Assembly (NCBI GenBank): GCA_025765615.1
Contig: JAIVFJ010000006.1
Span: forward strand, 372,001 to 436,000
Direction: 5' to 3'
Source: Zopfochytrium polystomum
Lineage: Eukaryota > Chytridiomycota > Chytridiomycetes > Chytridiales > Chytridiaceae
Length of the DNA: 64,000 nt
Shown here one piece after another: positions 10,698 to 21,472 of this stretch (position 1 is the first letter of the stretch; each line of letters begins with the position of its first letter). The notes under the pieces are model-generated. The model had not been told where the DNA came from, ran no database searches, and saw only the letters and a program-made list of their open reading frames with translations. The translations under genes were made by a program, and so were the position numbers.

Positions 10698-11532
10698 GAG
10701 AGGAGAGAAAAGATCACGAGCACAAGCAAGCAAAACAGCCTCGTTTGAACCAAGGTCAGATGGGTTGGACCCCATGGCCGGACCACCCATTTGGGGTGGC
10801 ACGGTTGGAAGAAAAAAAAAAAAAAAGAAAAAAAAAAAAAACAGGAAGAAAACGAAGCAATGGAAAGAAAAGCCAGGAAGGTCAGCCGGAAGCAAAAAGA
10901 AAAAAAGCGCGCAAAAAACGCTTGCTGTGCCTCCACCTCCACAGCATCCCCATCCAATTTGTATGGTCGTCTTGTCTCGCAAGGAGTGAGTGACTGCGAG
11001 TGACTGGCTGCCTGGCTGGATGGTTGGTTGTTCTTGTTTAGTCCAAATTGTCTTCTGCTTTATTTTTTTTTAATTTTTTTTTTTTTTTTTTTTTTTAGCA
11101 AGGCCTTCGCAGGCGGTCACGGGTCATGTTCTTACCAGGATCAAAAGCTGCATAGCAGCAGCAATCCACGTGAGCACGGCGTCTATGCTTTGGACGGGGA
11201 CGGGGTTTCAATTTTTTTGCCGACTCATGTGATGGTCACAATATCGCATTGCTTCATCTGCGCAACTTCATGGTGTTGGATTTCGGCCGTGATATTTGTG
11301 CTTTTTTCTTCTCGACAACACCTGCCCAAGCTGTGAATCGAGGCTGGCTTGATGACGTGAGCAGGATGAAGTAAAGGAGCGAGGGCAGGAGCGTGTGGCG
11401 CTCTGGCCATCGAGGGCTGACAACAGGCCCAAGGGCTCGTCTGGTTGGATTGTTTGTGGCAGTTGTTTGTGGCAGTGGTTAGCGGTGTCGGTGGAGTTTT
11501 GCACATTTCGAACCAATGCCTATTTTATTACA
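10452..11532. other. Gene-free spacer with simple repeats
   Basis: It contains a (GA)n tract (10641-10705), two adenine runs (10811-10841) and two thymine runs (11063-11097). Open frames through these tracts encode only SLSLSL or ERERER and are artefacts. A TGACTGGCTGCCTGGCTGGATGGTTGG stretch near 11000 is mildly repetitive. No tRNA or ORF with family similarity was found. Confidence 0.6.
10641..10705. repeat. (GA)n microsatellite
   Basis: Nearly uninterrupted AG dinucleotides with one CAG interruption. Confidence 0.9.
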
Positions 11533-12843
11533 TTAGAGAAGGTCTGAAGGGGGAATGGAGAGCATGCACAGCCGAGCAGCCAGTCCAGACACCTGCACAA
11601 TGGACTGCACCCCCTCCAGCATTCGCATGTGAACAGTGCCCACTTCCTGGATGCGATAAACATGGATGTTGGCTTAAGCGGAGCTGCAGGAACCTTACCT
11701 TAATAAATTCAAGCTTCATGTATTCTGGCATATCGTACTGCTTGATGACTTTAAAGAGGGTACCAACAATGTCGACCCCACTGTATCCATCCAACCAGAG
11801 CTTTTCAAGTCGCGTGCATGCAGCGTCGACGTCTGCAGTAAGGCAGCAGTTGATTACTTGCCCCATCACAACCGGGTTCGGTTGGTCGCACACTTTAAAA
11901 ACATTCTCAGCATTAACAAATCCGAACCCTGACTGGGTAGACTGTAGATTGTTGATGGCTTGGCGCATATCTCCTTCGGCTGTAAATATGATAGCCTCCA
12001 AGCCCTCCGGAACGTACTTGACCTGAACGGCGGGAGGAAAATTGAGTGTAAGCAGAGTAGCGTTTCCACACCTTTTCCATTTCGCAGACTTCGAGAAGGC
12101 GCTTCAAAAGTTGCGAATCGCTCAGTTTTGAGTAACGCAAAATCGCGCATCGGCTTTGAATTGGCTCAATAATCTTGCTGGACAAGTTGCATGCCAGAGC
12201 GAAGCGTGTAGTTGAGGAGTAAATCTCCATGGTTCTCCGCATTGCTTGCTGAGCGCCCGGCGTCATGCTTGCCAAATTGGTTAAGATATCAATCACCCTT
12301 TCAACTTTCAATGAACCGATACCTGTCTGCCTCGTCCAGGATAACAATTTTGTGCCGGCCCGGCGGAAGAGTAACCTTTTTTTGCGCAAACATCTTAATT
12401 CTGCTTCTAACAGTGTCGATACCTCTATAATTCCGATGTTTAAGTCATGCTCTGCAAAGCAAAACCGGAGCTTACCGATCATCAGACGCGTTGAGCTCCA
12501 GTACAGCCTCTTTAAAGTGGGGACCAAGCAGCTCGTGCGCCAGACAGAGAATGCTTGTAGTTTTGCCGATACCTGGTGAGCCAGATATGATAATGTTTGG
12601 CATATTTCCATCTTTAGCGATCACTTGGAGACGTGAAACGGTTTCTTCGTTTCCAACTATTTCCTTCAGAAGAAGGGGTCTATACTTTTCCACCCTGAGA
12701 AAGCGTTAGTTAAGGCTGCAATAAAGTCTTACTACATACCAAGGCATGCTGTAGATGCTTTGATTGCCTTTGAATGCGGTGTCATCGATCGAGCTGGCCG
12801 CCTGTTGGGGTTGCGCAGTGGCTTGGGCTGAGGATGCGGACAT
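11533..12843 (-). CDS. RFC2: Replication factor C subunit 2 (human RFC2 / yeast Rfc4), AAA+ clamp loader
   Basis: complement(join(11533..11646,11699..12022,12072..12267,12323..12424,12476..12694,12740..12843)), 352 aa (human RFC2 is 354). The AAA+ core is complete: [17 protein letters not shown], Walker [21 protein letters not shown], Walker B VILDEAD, the SRC motif [11 protein letters not shown], and sensor 2 [20 protein letters not shown]; the C-terminal collar starts [14 protein letters not shown] loads PCNA onto primer-template DNA. The choice among the RFC small subunits rests on the [17 protein letters not shown] signature. Its ATG overlaps the candidate ATG of the divergent Nudix gene; a later Met (SMPW) is an alternative start. 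Confidence 0.94.
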
Positions 12844-13703
12844 GCCGGACGAACAGACAGAACTGACAAGGAAAATGATCCTTGATGGCGCAACCATTTC
12901 GACGATCGCCCGTCGCCTTGCGGCAATCTCTGCACCAGCAGCCAACACCTCAACATTAGGGTCGAGGCCATCTGCAGCTGCGGAGGCCTCAGCACTTGGC
13001 CACATCAAGTGGAAATATAAATCAGTCCCACCCCGCCAAGCTTGCGTCCTGCTCCCGCTGTGTCATGTGGCGGGTAGAGCATCTGTTCTGTTTACTGTTC
13101 GGTCCTCTCAGCTTCGCAACCATGCCGGTGAAGTTAGGTTCGGTCAGTTGTGCCCGATCGCGAAAGCACTACTCACGCTTGCCTTACTCTTTAAGCTTTC
13201 CGGGTGGTAAAAGGGACCCCACAGACCCGTCCCTTGCCCATGCTGCACTTCGTGAAACAGAGGAAGAAATTGGAGTCACAGCCGTTCGCCTGCTTGGAAA
13301 GCTAACACCACTTCCGGATAAATCGCTGACAACGGAGGTTCATCCATTCGTTGGGGTCCTGTTTCCTCACGAATGGCATGCCAAGCACCCAGAGCCGCAC
13401 TCTTTTCGTCAACTATTGCTTCGGCAGAGCGATTCCTTGAAGCAGCAGCCCCCACAATACCTGATAGATGAGTGGGATGTACCGGGAGACTTAGATGTTC
13501 GGTCCCTCATTCTCAACCATTCCGAGGTCGAGTATGCGTTTACAATGGCACTGGAGGAGTTGCTGGACCCCGCAGCTCGATCGTATGAAAGATTTCGTGA
13601 AATGACCCACGTTTTAGCACCGTATTGGCGAGGACCGATGGAGGAAAGGATTTGGGGGTACGATTTCTTCTCCTTCCTTTTCCAGTGCACCACACTAAGC
13701 TGA
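12842..13703 (+). CDS. Nudix hydrolase, CoA diphosphatase type (NUDT7/Pcd1-like)
   Basis: join(12842..13137,13196..13703), 267 aa if the first ATG is used; a second in-frame ATG at 12872 is equally possible. The intron (58 bp, branch-like ACTCACG) joins HAGEV to SFPGGKRDPTD, which is the diagnostic N-terminal side of the CoA-type Nudix box; it continues ALRETEEEIGV. Upstream, VLFTVRSSQLRNHAGEVS fits NUDT7/NUDT8 and Pcd1. These enzymes cut CoA or acyl-CoA to phosphopantetheine and 3',5'-ADP, usually in peroxisomes or mitochondria. The C-terminus (CTTLS) is not a clear PTS1. The gene is convergent with the amidohydrolase gene. Confidence 0.85.
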
Positions 13704-13852
13704 AGCTGGTCTAGGTTAACTGCATTTATTCTTAACGAGTCTCTGGCGAAAGTATTCGCGCCCGCCTCTCAGGACAGTGAATGATAAAACTTGGGGAAAC
13801 ATTCACACCAAAACAAAATAAACAATGATGACCTCTTCATGAAGGTATTTAT

Positions 13853-15464
13853 TCAACCTTTGGTCACAGTACCGTGGGAATCATCTTGGGACACAGGGAA
13901 CACTTCTTGGAAGCCTAAAATCCAACAAACGTTTGGTGGTCGGCATGAAAGCCCTCGAAAGGAAAAGATGCCTCCAACCTTTCAGGACATTCGTGACATT
14001 CTTTCCCAAGGTCGCCACATCATAGCCTGGACTCGCATTAAGTCTCAGCAAAGGAAAACAAATCGGTCTGGGTCTTACCGCCCTCCATGACGAACAGAGT
14101 TGGCTTTTGGACTGAGGCGATCATTCGACCGATATCAATGAAGCAGTCCGATGTCAACATGAAATTGCCAACATTGTCCTCAACGTATGTGTCTACACCA
14201 AGAGAGACAACGAGAACGTCTGGCTCGAACGGTTGGATCGTGTTCGAAAGTGCGTCTCGAAGAGACAGAAGGTATTCTTCGTCTCGCGTTCCCAGGGCAA
14301 GGGGTATATTACGAGTGAAGCCAAGGCCAGCGCCTTTTCCAGTCTCGTTGGATGACCCTGTGTAATATGGGTAATCTGGCTGTCCATGAATCGAAACAAA
14401 TAGGGGATTTTCGCAGTTTTCGAAGATGTCCTGAGTCCTATGCAGTGAATCAAATTAGTGAGAACAACCAGAAAGCCCAGCTGTTGTACCCATTCCCTGA
14501 ACAAAAGTTAGTAGAAAGTGCAGGAAAGAGGCACACACCAACCATGGTGGTAATCGATGTCGAGAATGGCAACCTTTCCCACTTTTTTTACATCGATCAA
14601 ATACCGAACCGCGATTGCCGCATTGTTAAAGAAGCAGTAACCACCAAACAGATCGCGGGACGCATGATGGCCTTAAAAACAGGAGTCAGCGATGAGACTT
14701 CCGCCGAGAGCCTACCAGGAGGTCTACAAAGCGCAAAAACCGCGTTTTCCTTCTCATTTACAAGGATATCGGCAGCTGTCAGCGCGACCTGAGCAGCATC
14801 GTAAGCTGCGACGTATGTGCCCTCGGCAATGACGCCTGTGAGATCAAAGCAGCTACGACATTGAGTCAGCGAAATAAAAACTCTGGAGTCGCGTCTCACA
14901 AATATCCAGGTTGACCCATCGAGTCGGTGTCAAGAGGTGCTGCATCGTCCCGGTTCCGTGGCCGGACAGCGAAAACGTCTGGGAAGACGCCTTGGGGGTT
15001 CCCACCTGGCGAAAGACTGTAGCCGAGTCATGTAACACTTGTTGCTCACCTCGCCCGACCCACTGAACGCCGTTCAAGAGGGAGCCCATTGCAAAGAGAC
15101 CAGCAGTAGCGTTCAGCAATACATTGACGCCCGCAACTATCACTTTGTAGATACTCACGTTCGCGTATGCAGTTTCTAAATATGTGACATACTCTTTGGA
15201 GTGAACACTGTATATGGGGCCCAGACCATGGTCGCTGGCAGGCCGAAGAGGCTCTGTGAGCAGTGGTGGGGAGGTGCATTGAGCAAGCGCTTCAAGGATC
15301 GCATCTGCACGTTGGGGCGATTCCTTGTATGAAACGAAGTACCCCAGCTCCATTTCAACCGGCGGATCGTGGAGCTCGTGGGCTTCTGACCAACATGCCT
15401 AGTAAGAAGAAAGCTGAGGGAAAGTTCCTTGCAAACTGTATGTTGGATCAGAGCAGACCTTCAT
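13853..15464 (-). CDS. Acetylpolyamine amidohydrolase, histone-deacetylase fold, with micro-exons
   Basis: complement(join(13853..13914,13979..14026,14079..14437,14490..14496,14543..14671,14716..14852,14900..15005,15050..15062,15159..15398,15459..15464)), 368 aa, ten exons including ones of 6, 13 and 7 nt; phases all close. Family signatures: WSEAHELHDPP, ESPQRADAIL, VFAVRPRNR, CRPPGHHA (catalytic His pair), GYCFFNNAAIA, AILDIDYHHGNGTQ (zinc ligands), SIHGQPDYPYYTG, SLGVDTYVED, EGGYDVATLG. Such enzymes remove acetyl groups from polyamines; the short bacterial-like form differs from nuclear HDACs. The 7-nt exon supplies the GNG of HHGNGT. The first donor (GTCTGC) is weak, so the first exon is the least certain. 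Confidence 0.9.
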
Positions 15465-15665
15465 TGGGTGCTGCTGGATGTGGTTGAGCAGAGGCGAAGT
15501 CGGCGGCCAAGTGACTTGTCACGGCGATTTCGGGCAGGTCCTTCCTTTTCAGTTCCTTCCCTCTTCACACTTTTTTGCTGGCCCTGATCACTGTGGACTC
15601 GGTTCTCCTCCCTCGGTCTCATTGTCGCTGGGTCCTCGCTGACTTCAAGAGGATCGTCGAGCATA

Positions 15666-17783
15666 ATGTCTTCCGAGAAGCTCACGCGGATAGCGATAGT
15701 TAATTCTGACAAATGCAAGCCAAAAAAGTGCCGGCAGGAATGCAAAAAGGGATGCCCCGTCGTAAGAATGGGTAAAGATGAGAGGGCAGCGCATTTGAGT
15801 CGAAGTCTAAACTCGCATTTGATCACAGGAAAGCTTTGCATTGAGGTCGACCCCTCGTCTAAGATCGCTTTCATTTCGGAAGAGCTTTGTATTGGCTGTG
15901 GCATTTGCGTGAAGAAGTGCCCATTCGAAGCGATAAACATCATCAATCTGCCGACGAACTTGGAGAGAGAGGTCACCCACCGCTACTCAGCAAATGCTTT
16001 CAAGCTCCATAGGCTTCCAGTACCCCGTCCTGGCCAGGTTCTTGGTCTCGTTGGAACGAACGGAATCGGGAAGTCAACCGCACTGAAGATTTTGGCTGGA
16101 CAAGCGAAACCTAATCTAGGTCGATACTCGGTAACATGTTCACTTTCCCTTCGAGATGTACATCCATATTGACCCAATTTAGGATGCCCCGGATTGGGAA
16201 GATATCCTGAAGTACTTTCGCGGCAATGAACTTCAAAATTACTTTACGAAGATTCTGGAGGACAACTTGAAGGCGTACATAAAGCCTCAATATGTCGACT
16301 CAATTCCGAAGTTTGTGAAAGGACAAGTCGGAACTCTTTTGGAAAAGAAGGCGGAGAAGGGCAATTTGGACTACATCTTAAACGCTCTAGGTTTGTACTT
16401 TTCAGTATAATCCATCTAATTCGCTGCTAGACCTCAAGGGTGTTTTGGAGCGTGATGTGGAAAATTTGTCGGGTGGAGAGCTGCAACGCTTCGCCATCGG
16501 CTTTGCATCCATCCGCAATGCTGACATATATATGTTTGACGAACCGTCCAGTTACCTGGATGTAAAGCAACGCTTGAACGCTGCGCGAGTGATTCGCAGC
16601 CTTCTGGCACCGCAAACGTAAGTATTTTTCGCGTCAGAAAGTGAATAACTCACCTTCCTTGGCAGGTATGTCATTGTGGTCGAACATGATTTGAGTGTTC
16701 TAGATTATCTCTCTGACTTCATCTGCGTGCTTTACGGGATGCCTTCAGTGTACGGTGTTGTTACCTTACCATTCTCCGTCCGCGAAGGGATCAACATCTT
16801 CCTCGATGGAAAGGTGCCGACAGAGAACTTACGATTCCGCGATGAGTCTCTTACGTTCAGGCTGGCGGAGACGGCGGATGAACTGCAAACCGACAAACAT
16901 AGGCGTTTCCATTACCCAGAAATGACAAAAGACCTTGGGTCTTTCAAGCTAACTGTTGAAGAGGGTGGTTTCACCGACTCGGAAATTATCGTCATGCTGG
17001 GCGAGAACGGAACGGGGAAGGTGCAGTTCTTTTCTCCTTTTTTTTTTTCTTTTGTTCTTTTTCACTGATGGATTTGGCAGACAACCTTCATAAAAATGCT
17101 GGCTGGTATTCTCAAACCCGACGACGAAGATTCCCTTCCAGAGCTTAATGTCTCGTACAAGCCTCAAAAGATTGCTCCAAAGTTCCCCGGCACTGTCCGG
17201 ATGCTGCTACTGAAGAAGATAAAAGCCGCGTTCATGTTCCAGCAGTTCCAGACAGACGTGCTCAAGCCACTCCAGATCGACCCGATCCTTGACAATGATG
17301 TGATGACTTTATCTGGCGGTGAGCTCCAGAGAGTGGCCTTGGTTCTTTGCCTTGGTCAACCGGCGGACATCTACCTGATTGACGAACCAAGTGCTTACTT
17401 GGATTCGGAGCAGCGTATCATTGCTGCTAAAGTTATCAAGAAGTTTATTTTCCACAGCCAGAAGACTGCTTTTATTGTCGAACACGATTTCATAATGGCG
17501 ACCTATCTTGCTGACCGGGTTATTGTCTATGACGGTGTCCCTTCTGTGGAAGCCACTGCTCGCGCGTTAGTATCCACATTTGTTCTTTCGAAACGTTGTA
17601 TTCTTACCAAATATCACGGCTAGGCCTGAGGCACTGCTGTCGGGAATGAACCGGTTCCTCGAAATGCTGGAAATTACATTCCGTCGCGATCCCACTAACT
17701 TCCGACCAAGAATCAATAAGATGGACTCGGTGAAGGATAAGGAGCAGAAGTTGTCCGGAAACTTCTTCTTTTTGGACGAGTGA
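15666..17783 (+). CDS. ABCE1: ABCE1 / Rli1, iron-sulfur ribosome-recycling ATPase
   Basis: join(15666..15771,15829..16130,16183..16390,16431..16617,16666..17020,17081..17565,17624..17783), 600 aa (human 599), introns 40-60 bp. Two 4Fe-4S sites: [15 protein letters not shown] and [12 protein letters not shown]. Two ABC halves: Walker [10 protein letters not shown] and GENGTGKTT, signatures [10 protein letters not shown] and [10 protein letters not shown], Walker [11 protein letters not shown] and [11 protein letters not shown]-loops VEHD in both, and the hinge RINKMDS near the end. It splits 80S ribosomes after termination and helps initiation. All catalytic residues are intact. The start is divergent from the amidohydrolase gene with 200 bp between. 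Confidence 0.97.
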
Positions 17784-18018
17784 ATTGGTCTTGAGCGATC
17801 GGTTTTCAAATTTTCGATGAGTGAAATGGTGCACTCGAGATCGGTCACGAAGAATAAATTGGTGACATGTCTAATTTCCACGTGACTTTCAGCCACACCC
17901 CCCCCCTTGTTCGGAGAAAACTGAAAGGAAAAAGTGGGAAAAAGTTGGAAAATAGCTCAGACCAGAAAGAAAAGAAAGAGAAAGTGAAACTCACAAACCA
18001 CACCACTCCCCAACAACA

Positions 18019-18798
18019 ATGGCTGAACAGGTGTGTGACGGGATCCTGTGTCGTTGAACGTCGGATCTAGGCATTCGCCAAGCCTGCAGTGACTGCGATC
18101 ATAATGGGATCTGGACATTTGACTCTCCACCTGTGTTTCAGCGGAACCCTTCGATGAATCGGTTCGCACGACCAGATGATCTACGCCGCCCCCTGCAGCG
18201 CACCCTCCCATGCTTCTTCGAATAACGTTAACCGCGATGAACTAACAATCTGACTGGCTTCTTCAACTGCAAAACAAGACTGAAAGGGCCTTCCAGAAGC
18301 AGGACGGAGTTTTTCTCAACTCGAAGCTCGCCCTGAAGAAGAAGGGCAACCCCAAGCGCTGGTACTGCGATGTTGGTCTTGGTTTCAAGACTCCGAAGGA
18401 AGCGATCGAAGGAACCTACATCGACAAGAAGTGCCCATTCACCTCGGGCTCTGTCAGCATCCGCGGCCGTATTCTGTCTGGTGTAGTTGTTTCGACCAAG
18501 ATGAAGCGGACCCTCATCATCCGGCGTGAATACCTACACTACGTTCCCAAGTACAATCGTTACGAAAAGCGCCACAAGAACTTGGCAGCGCACGTGAGCC
18601 CCGCCTTTATTGGGGTAGAGGCTGGTGACGTTGTTACCGTCGGTCAATGCCGGTATGTGTACGATGTAGTTTAGATTGAAAGCTAACTGTTCGGTTCGTT
18701 TCTTCAGCCCTCTGTCCAAGACTGTCCGTTTCAACGTGCTGAAAGTTCAGAAGAAGGTGGTCAAGAACGTTGGAGCCAAGCAGTTCTCGAAGTTCTAA
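18019..18798 (+). CDS. RPS11: 40S ribosomal protein S11 (uS17)
   Basis: join(18019..18030,18279..18652,18708..18798), 158 aa, equal to animal RPS11. The first exon codes only MAEQ, followed by a 248-bp intron, a usual layout for ribosomal protein genes. Key stretches: [67 protein letters not shown]. It binds 18S rRNA in the small-subunit body. Confidence 0.97.
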
Positions 18799-18963
18799 TT
18801 TGTTGGGGTTGTGTTTGGGATGAGGGGTTTTGTCGTGGGTGAACCTGCCATTAGCTGCGGGAATCGTAGTGTTCCCTTGTACTTTGCATGAGGAGCTGAA
18901 CATGCAAGCAGTCTGTTTTCAAAAGCAACTCGCGAAACGCTGCAATGATGGTTTATTTCGCTT

Positions 18964-19518
18964 CTACCACAACATTTTCCGACGCATCCGATCAATGGCT
19001 GTGACTTTCTTAGAAATAGGCAACCTCTCGAACTCTCGTTCCCGCTGCTCCCGAAGAAAGGCCTTCCGCTCTGCCGGGCAAGGCGCGATGCTCAGAATGA
19101 AGCCGGGAAATGTGTTGTAACGCTTGGCAAGTTGGGAGACTGTCCAGGTGTCAGGGTCTGATTCGCGCAGCTGCCGGCACTCGTGAATTTGAGCTTCAGT
19201 GAGGATGGACCGCTGAGGATAGGCGCGGCGAAGGCGAGGAGGCAATACAATGGGCGCGTTTGCGGCTGTATGTTTCGACGACTGGTTCGAAGAAGTTAGG
19301 GCATCCAGAACAGCGCTCGCCGTCGCATCCGCGTCCGCTCCCGCAACGATGTTTTTCGCCAAAGGAGAGGGCGCTTTCCGCAGGGTCAGAATAGAGCCAT
19401 CGTCTAGTCTGAGCTGATTTGCTGGCTTCTCGATCCGATGCGTGTAGAAAGAGCGGGCAGGCGAAGGAGTATTGATTGTTCTCGTGTGGAGCGAACGAAG
19501 GAGGAATGCACACGACAT
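18964..19518 (-). CDS. MRPL20: Mitochondrial large-subunit ribosomal protein mL58 (MRPL20 family)
   Basis: Single exon, 184 aa from the ATG at 19516-19518 (in-frame upstream codons exist, but the divergent gene begins 40 bp away). The N-terminus (AFLLRSLHTRT) is a plausible mitochondrial targeting signal. The C-terminal half carries the family pattern: LTEAQIHECRQLRESDPDTW, VSQLAKRYN, then basic RKAFLREQRE and a final MRRKMLW. The assignment is to fungal mL58 by this pattern; the middle is low-complexity. Confidence 0.75.
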   Translation of the reverse strand: MSCAFLLRSLHTRTINTPSPARSFYTHRIEKPANQLRLDDGSILTLRKAPSPLAKNIVAGADADATASAVLDALTSSNQSSKHTAANAPIVLPPRLRRAYPQRSILTEAQIHECRQLRESDPDTWTVSQLAKRYNTFPGFILSIAPCPAERKAFLREQREREFERLPISKKVTAIDRMRRKMLW

Positions 19519-19558
19519 TCTTTCTTTTTTCTCTGCTTTTGTTCGGGGCTTTGTCCTG

Positions 19559-21354
19559 ATGGAAACAGACAGCCACTCCCGCGCCTTCTCCGAGGCCTTC
19601 ATGTTCTCGTCCAACACGTTGCAAACGTCAGATGCAGCGCGGCGCGAGATAGCTACTACTTGCTTGGACGACATCGTCAAATTTCTCCGGCAATATTCGT
19701 TTCTTTGGAAGCATCACGCAGTCGACTTCTATCTCAATGACTACTGGAACACTTCAACTGACTTCCCATCCGAATGGAAGGAGCCTCTGCTATCTTCGTC
19801 GTTCAACGATCTTCTTACTCTTGCTTCTGTTGGGTCCGTCCGCTCAGACTGGCCAGCCTCCTTGAAGCGCTTCGTGAGCGACTCTCGGACGATTCCCCTA
19901 AATCGGTCTCCAACCGCGGCTGACCACAAGGCTGAGTTGATCACCCAGCAATGTACGGTCTTGTCAAATCTGCTCTGCCACCCCACCCTCATCGACCCAA
20001 AGCCCAAAAACTCGACCAAAAACAAATTCAGGGAATGTCACCGAAGAAGCAGCTCGAAGTTCAGGTGCTCGCAGGCCTAGTTCACAGCGTCGCAGAAGAA
20101 TTCGGAATTGATTTGGTTATGGACCTTGGGGCTGGCCAAGGCTATTTAGACTCGGTCCTTTGCTATCAGTACGGCAAAATAGTCATCGGCGTTGATGATG
20201 ATCAGGTGCAGACTTGTGGAGCGAAGCGACGGTCCAATCGCCTGCTGGAGCAATACGGAATGACAAAAACAAGGGCGGCGATGTCTCTCACCGCCCCTCA
20301 CCCTTCCGGCCTGAATGTTCCCGAGAATGGTGCAAATGCGAGCTGTGGCCGCATGTTTCACATTAATCGACGCGTTTCACACGCAGAATCTTTCGCGTCA
20401 TTGCTGTCCGAGGTTGTACCGACGATGGAGGCAAGCATGGAGACTGCCAATGCATACAATTCAAAATTGAAAGAGGGCTGGCTGCTGTGCGGTCTTCATT
20501 CCTGTGGAGACCTGTCTGTTGCAGCCATCCGGCATTTTTTAGAGAGCGACGCCCGTGCGCTCGTTCTCGTCAGCTGTTGCTATAACAAACTGTCCGAATA
20601 TTCAAACAAAGCGGGACGAGTGCTTGCCGAAGACGAGTCCAACATGGCTGAACTCGGAGGATTTGGCTACCCCCTGTCATCATACTTGCGGAAGTCCTGC
20701 TTTACTCTTGGATTCACTGCGAGGACACTGGCTTGCCAAGCGACATGTCGTTGGGACGAGGATTGGAAGGATTCCTCCTCGACGGAGCCGGCGGTAGTGC
20801 AGGAGTCTTTGAATCACGAACCCGCTGGTGTGTCGCCCTTCACACGGCACCACTTTAGAGCGCTTCTTCAAGTTCTCTTAAAGGAAACTGGACTACTGGA
20901 CTACGCTCGCCAGCATTCTGCTAGCAGCCCCGAGCAGGATGTTATTGTTGGCCGCTTGCGGTCCACTGCATTTAACAGAGGTTTTGTCGCATACGCCAAG
21001 GTTGCGCTCCCGAAACTTGGAATCGATCTTATTCCTGACTTGGAATATTCCCCCGGCCACAGTTTGAAAACCCAACACCCTGCGCGACCTACTATAGTGG
21101 AGTCCGTGGCTTCAGGCATAGCTCAGCGCTTCGCATGGAGAGAAAAACAAATTGCAGCTGTTTGGACTCTTCGTGCAATGATGGGATCTGCAATTGAGTC
21201 GCTGATACTGATCGATAGAGTTTTGTTTTTGGCGGAGGCTTCCGAAAATGTGGACTCTGTCAAACTTTTCCCCCTCTTCGACCCCGTCGACTCGCCGCGT
21301 AATATGGTGCTCGTTGCCACGAAGAAAAGAAAGGGTATCGTGCAGAGAAAATAA
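19559..21354 (+). CDS. METTL25/RRNAD1-like methyltransferase
   Basis: join(19559..19957,20032..21354), 573 aa. The second exon has the family core: GMSPKKQLEV, SAM site MDLGAGQGYLDSVL, acidic GVDDDQV, GLHSCGDLSVAAIRHF, VLVSCCYNKLSE, YPLSSYLRKS and ARTLACQATCRW. The N-terminal exon contains the FLRQYSFLWKHHAVDFYLNDYW region seen in METTL25 relatives. The 74-bp intron is inferred because the frame changes; its donor (GTCTTG) is weak, though the acceptor (AAATTCAG) is good. Substrate unknown in this family for the most part. The start is 40 bp from the mL58 start (shared divergent promoter). Confidence 0.82.
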
Positions 21355-21472
21355 ATGTGAAAGTAAATATTCCCCAATAACTGTTAAAATATTCCTTCGG
21401 CCTTCGGCAGGATCAGTTTATTTCAATTTCAAAAATTAGATCCACACATATGGTATCCCTTCATTCCCTGCT

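Noticed and set aside
18031..18278. Possible C/D box snoRNA in the RPS11 intron
   Set aside because: A CGATGA and a CTGA are present about 100 nt apart, but the C box lacks the RUGAUGA consensus and there is no terminal stem.
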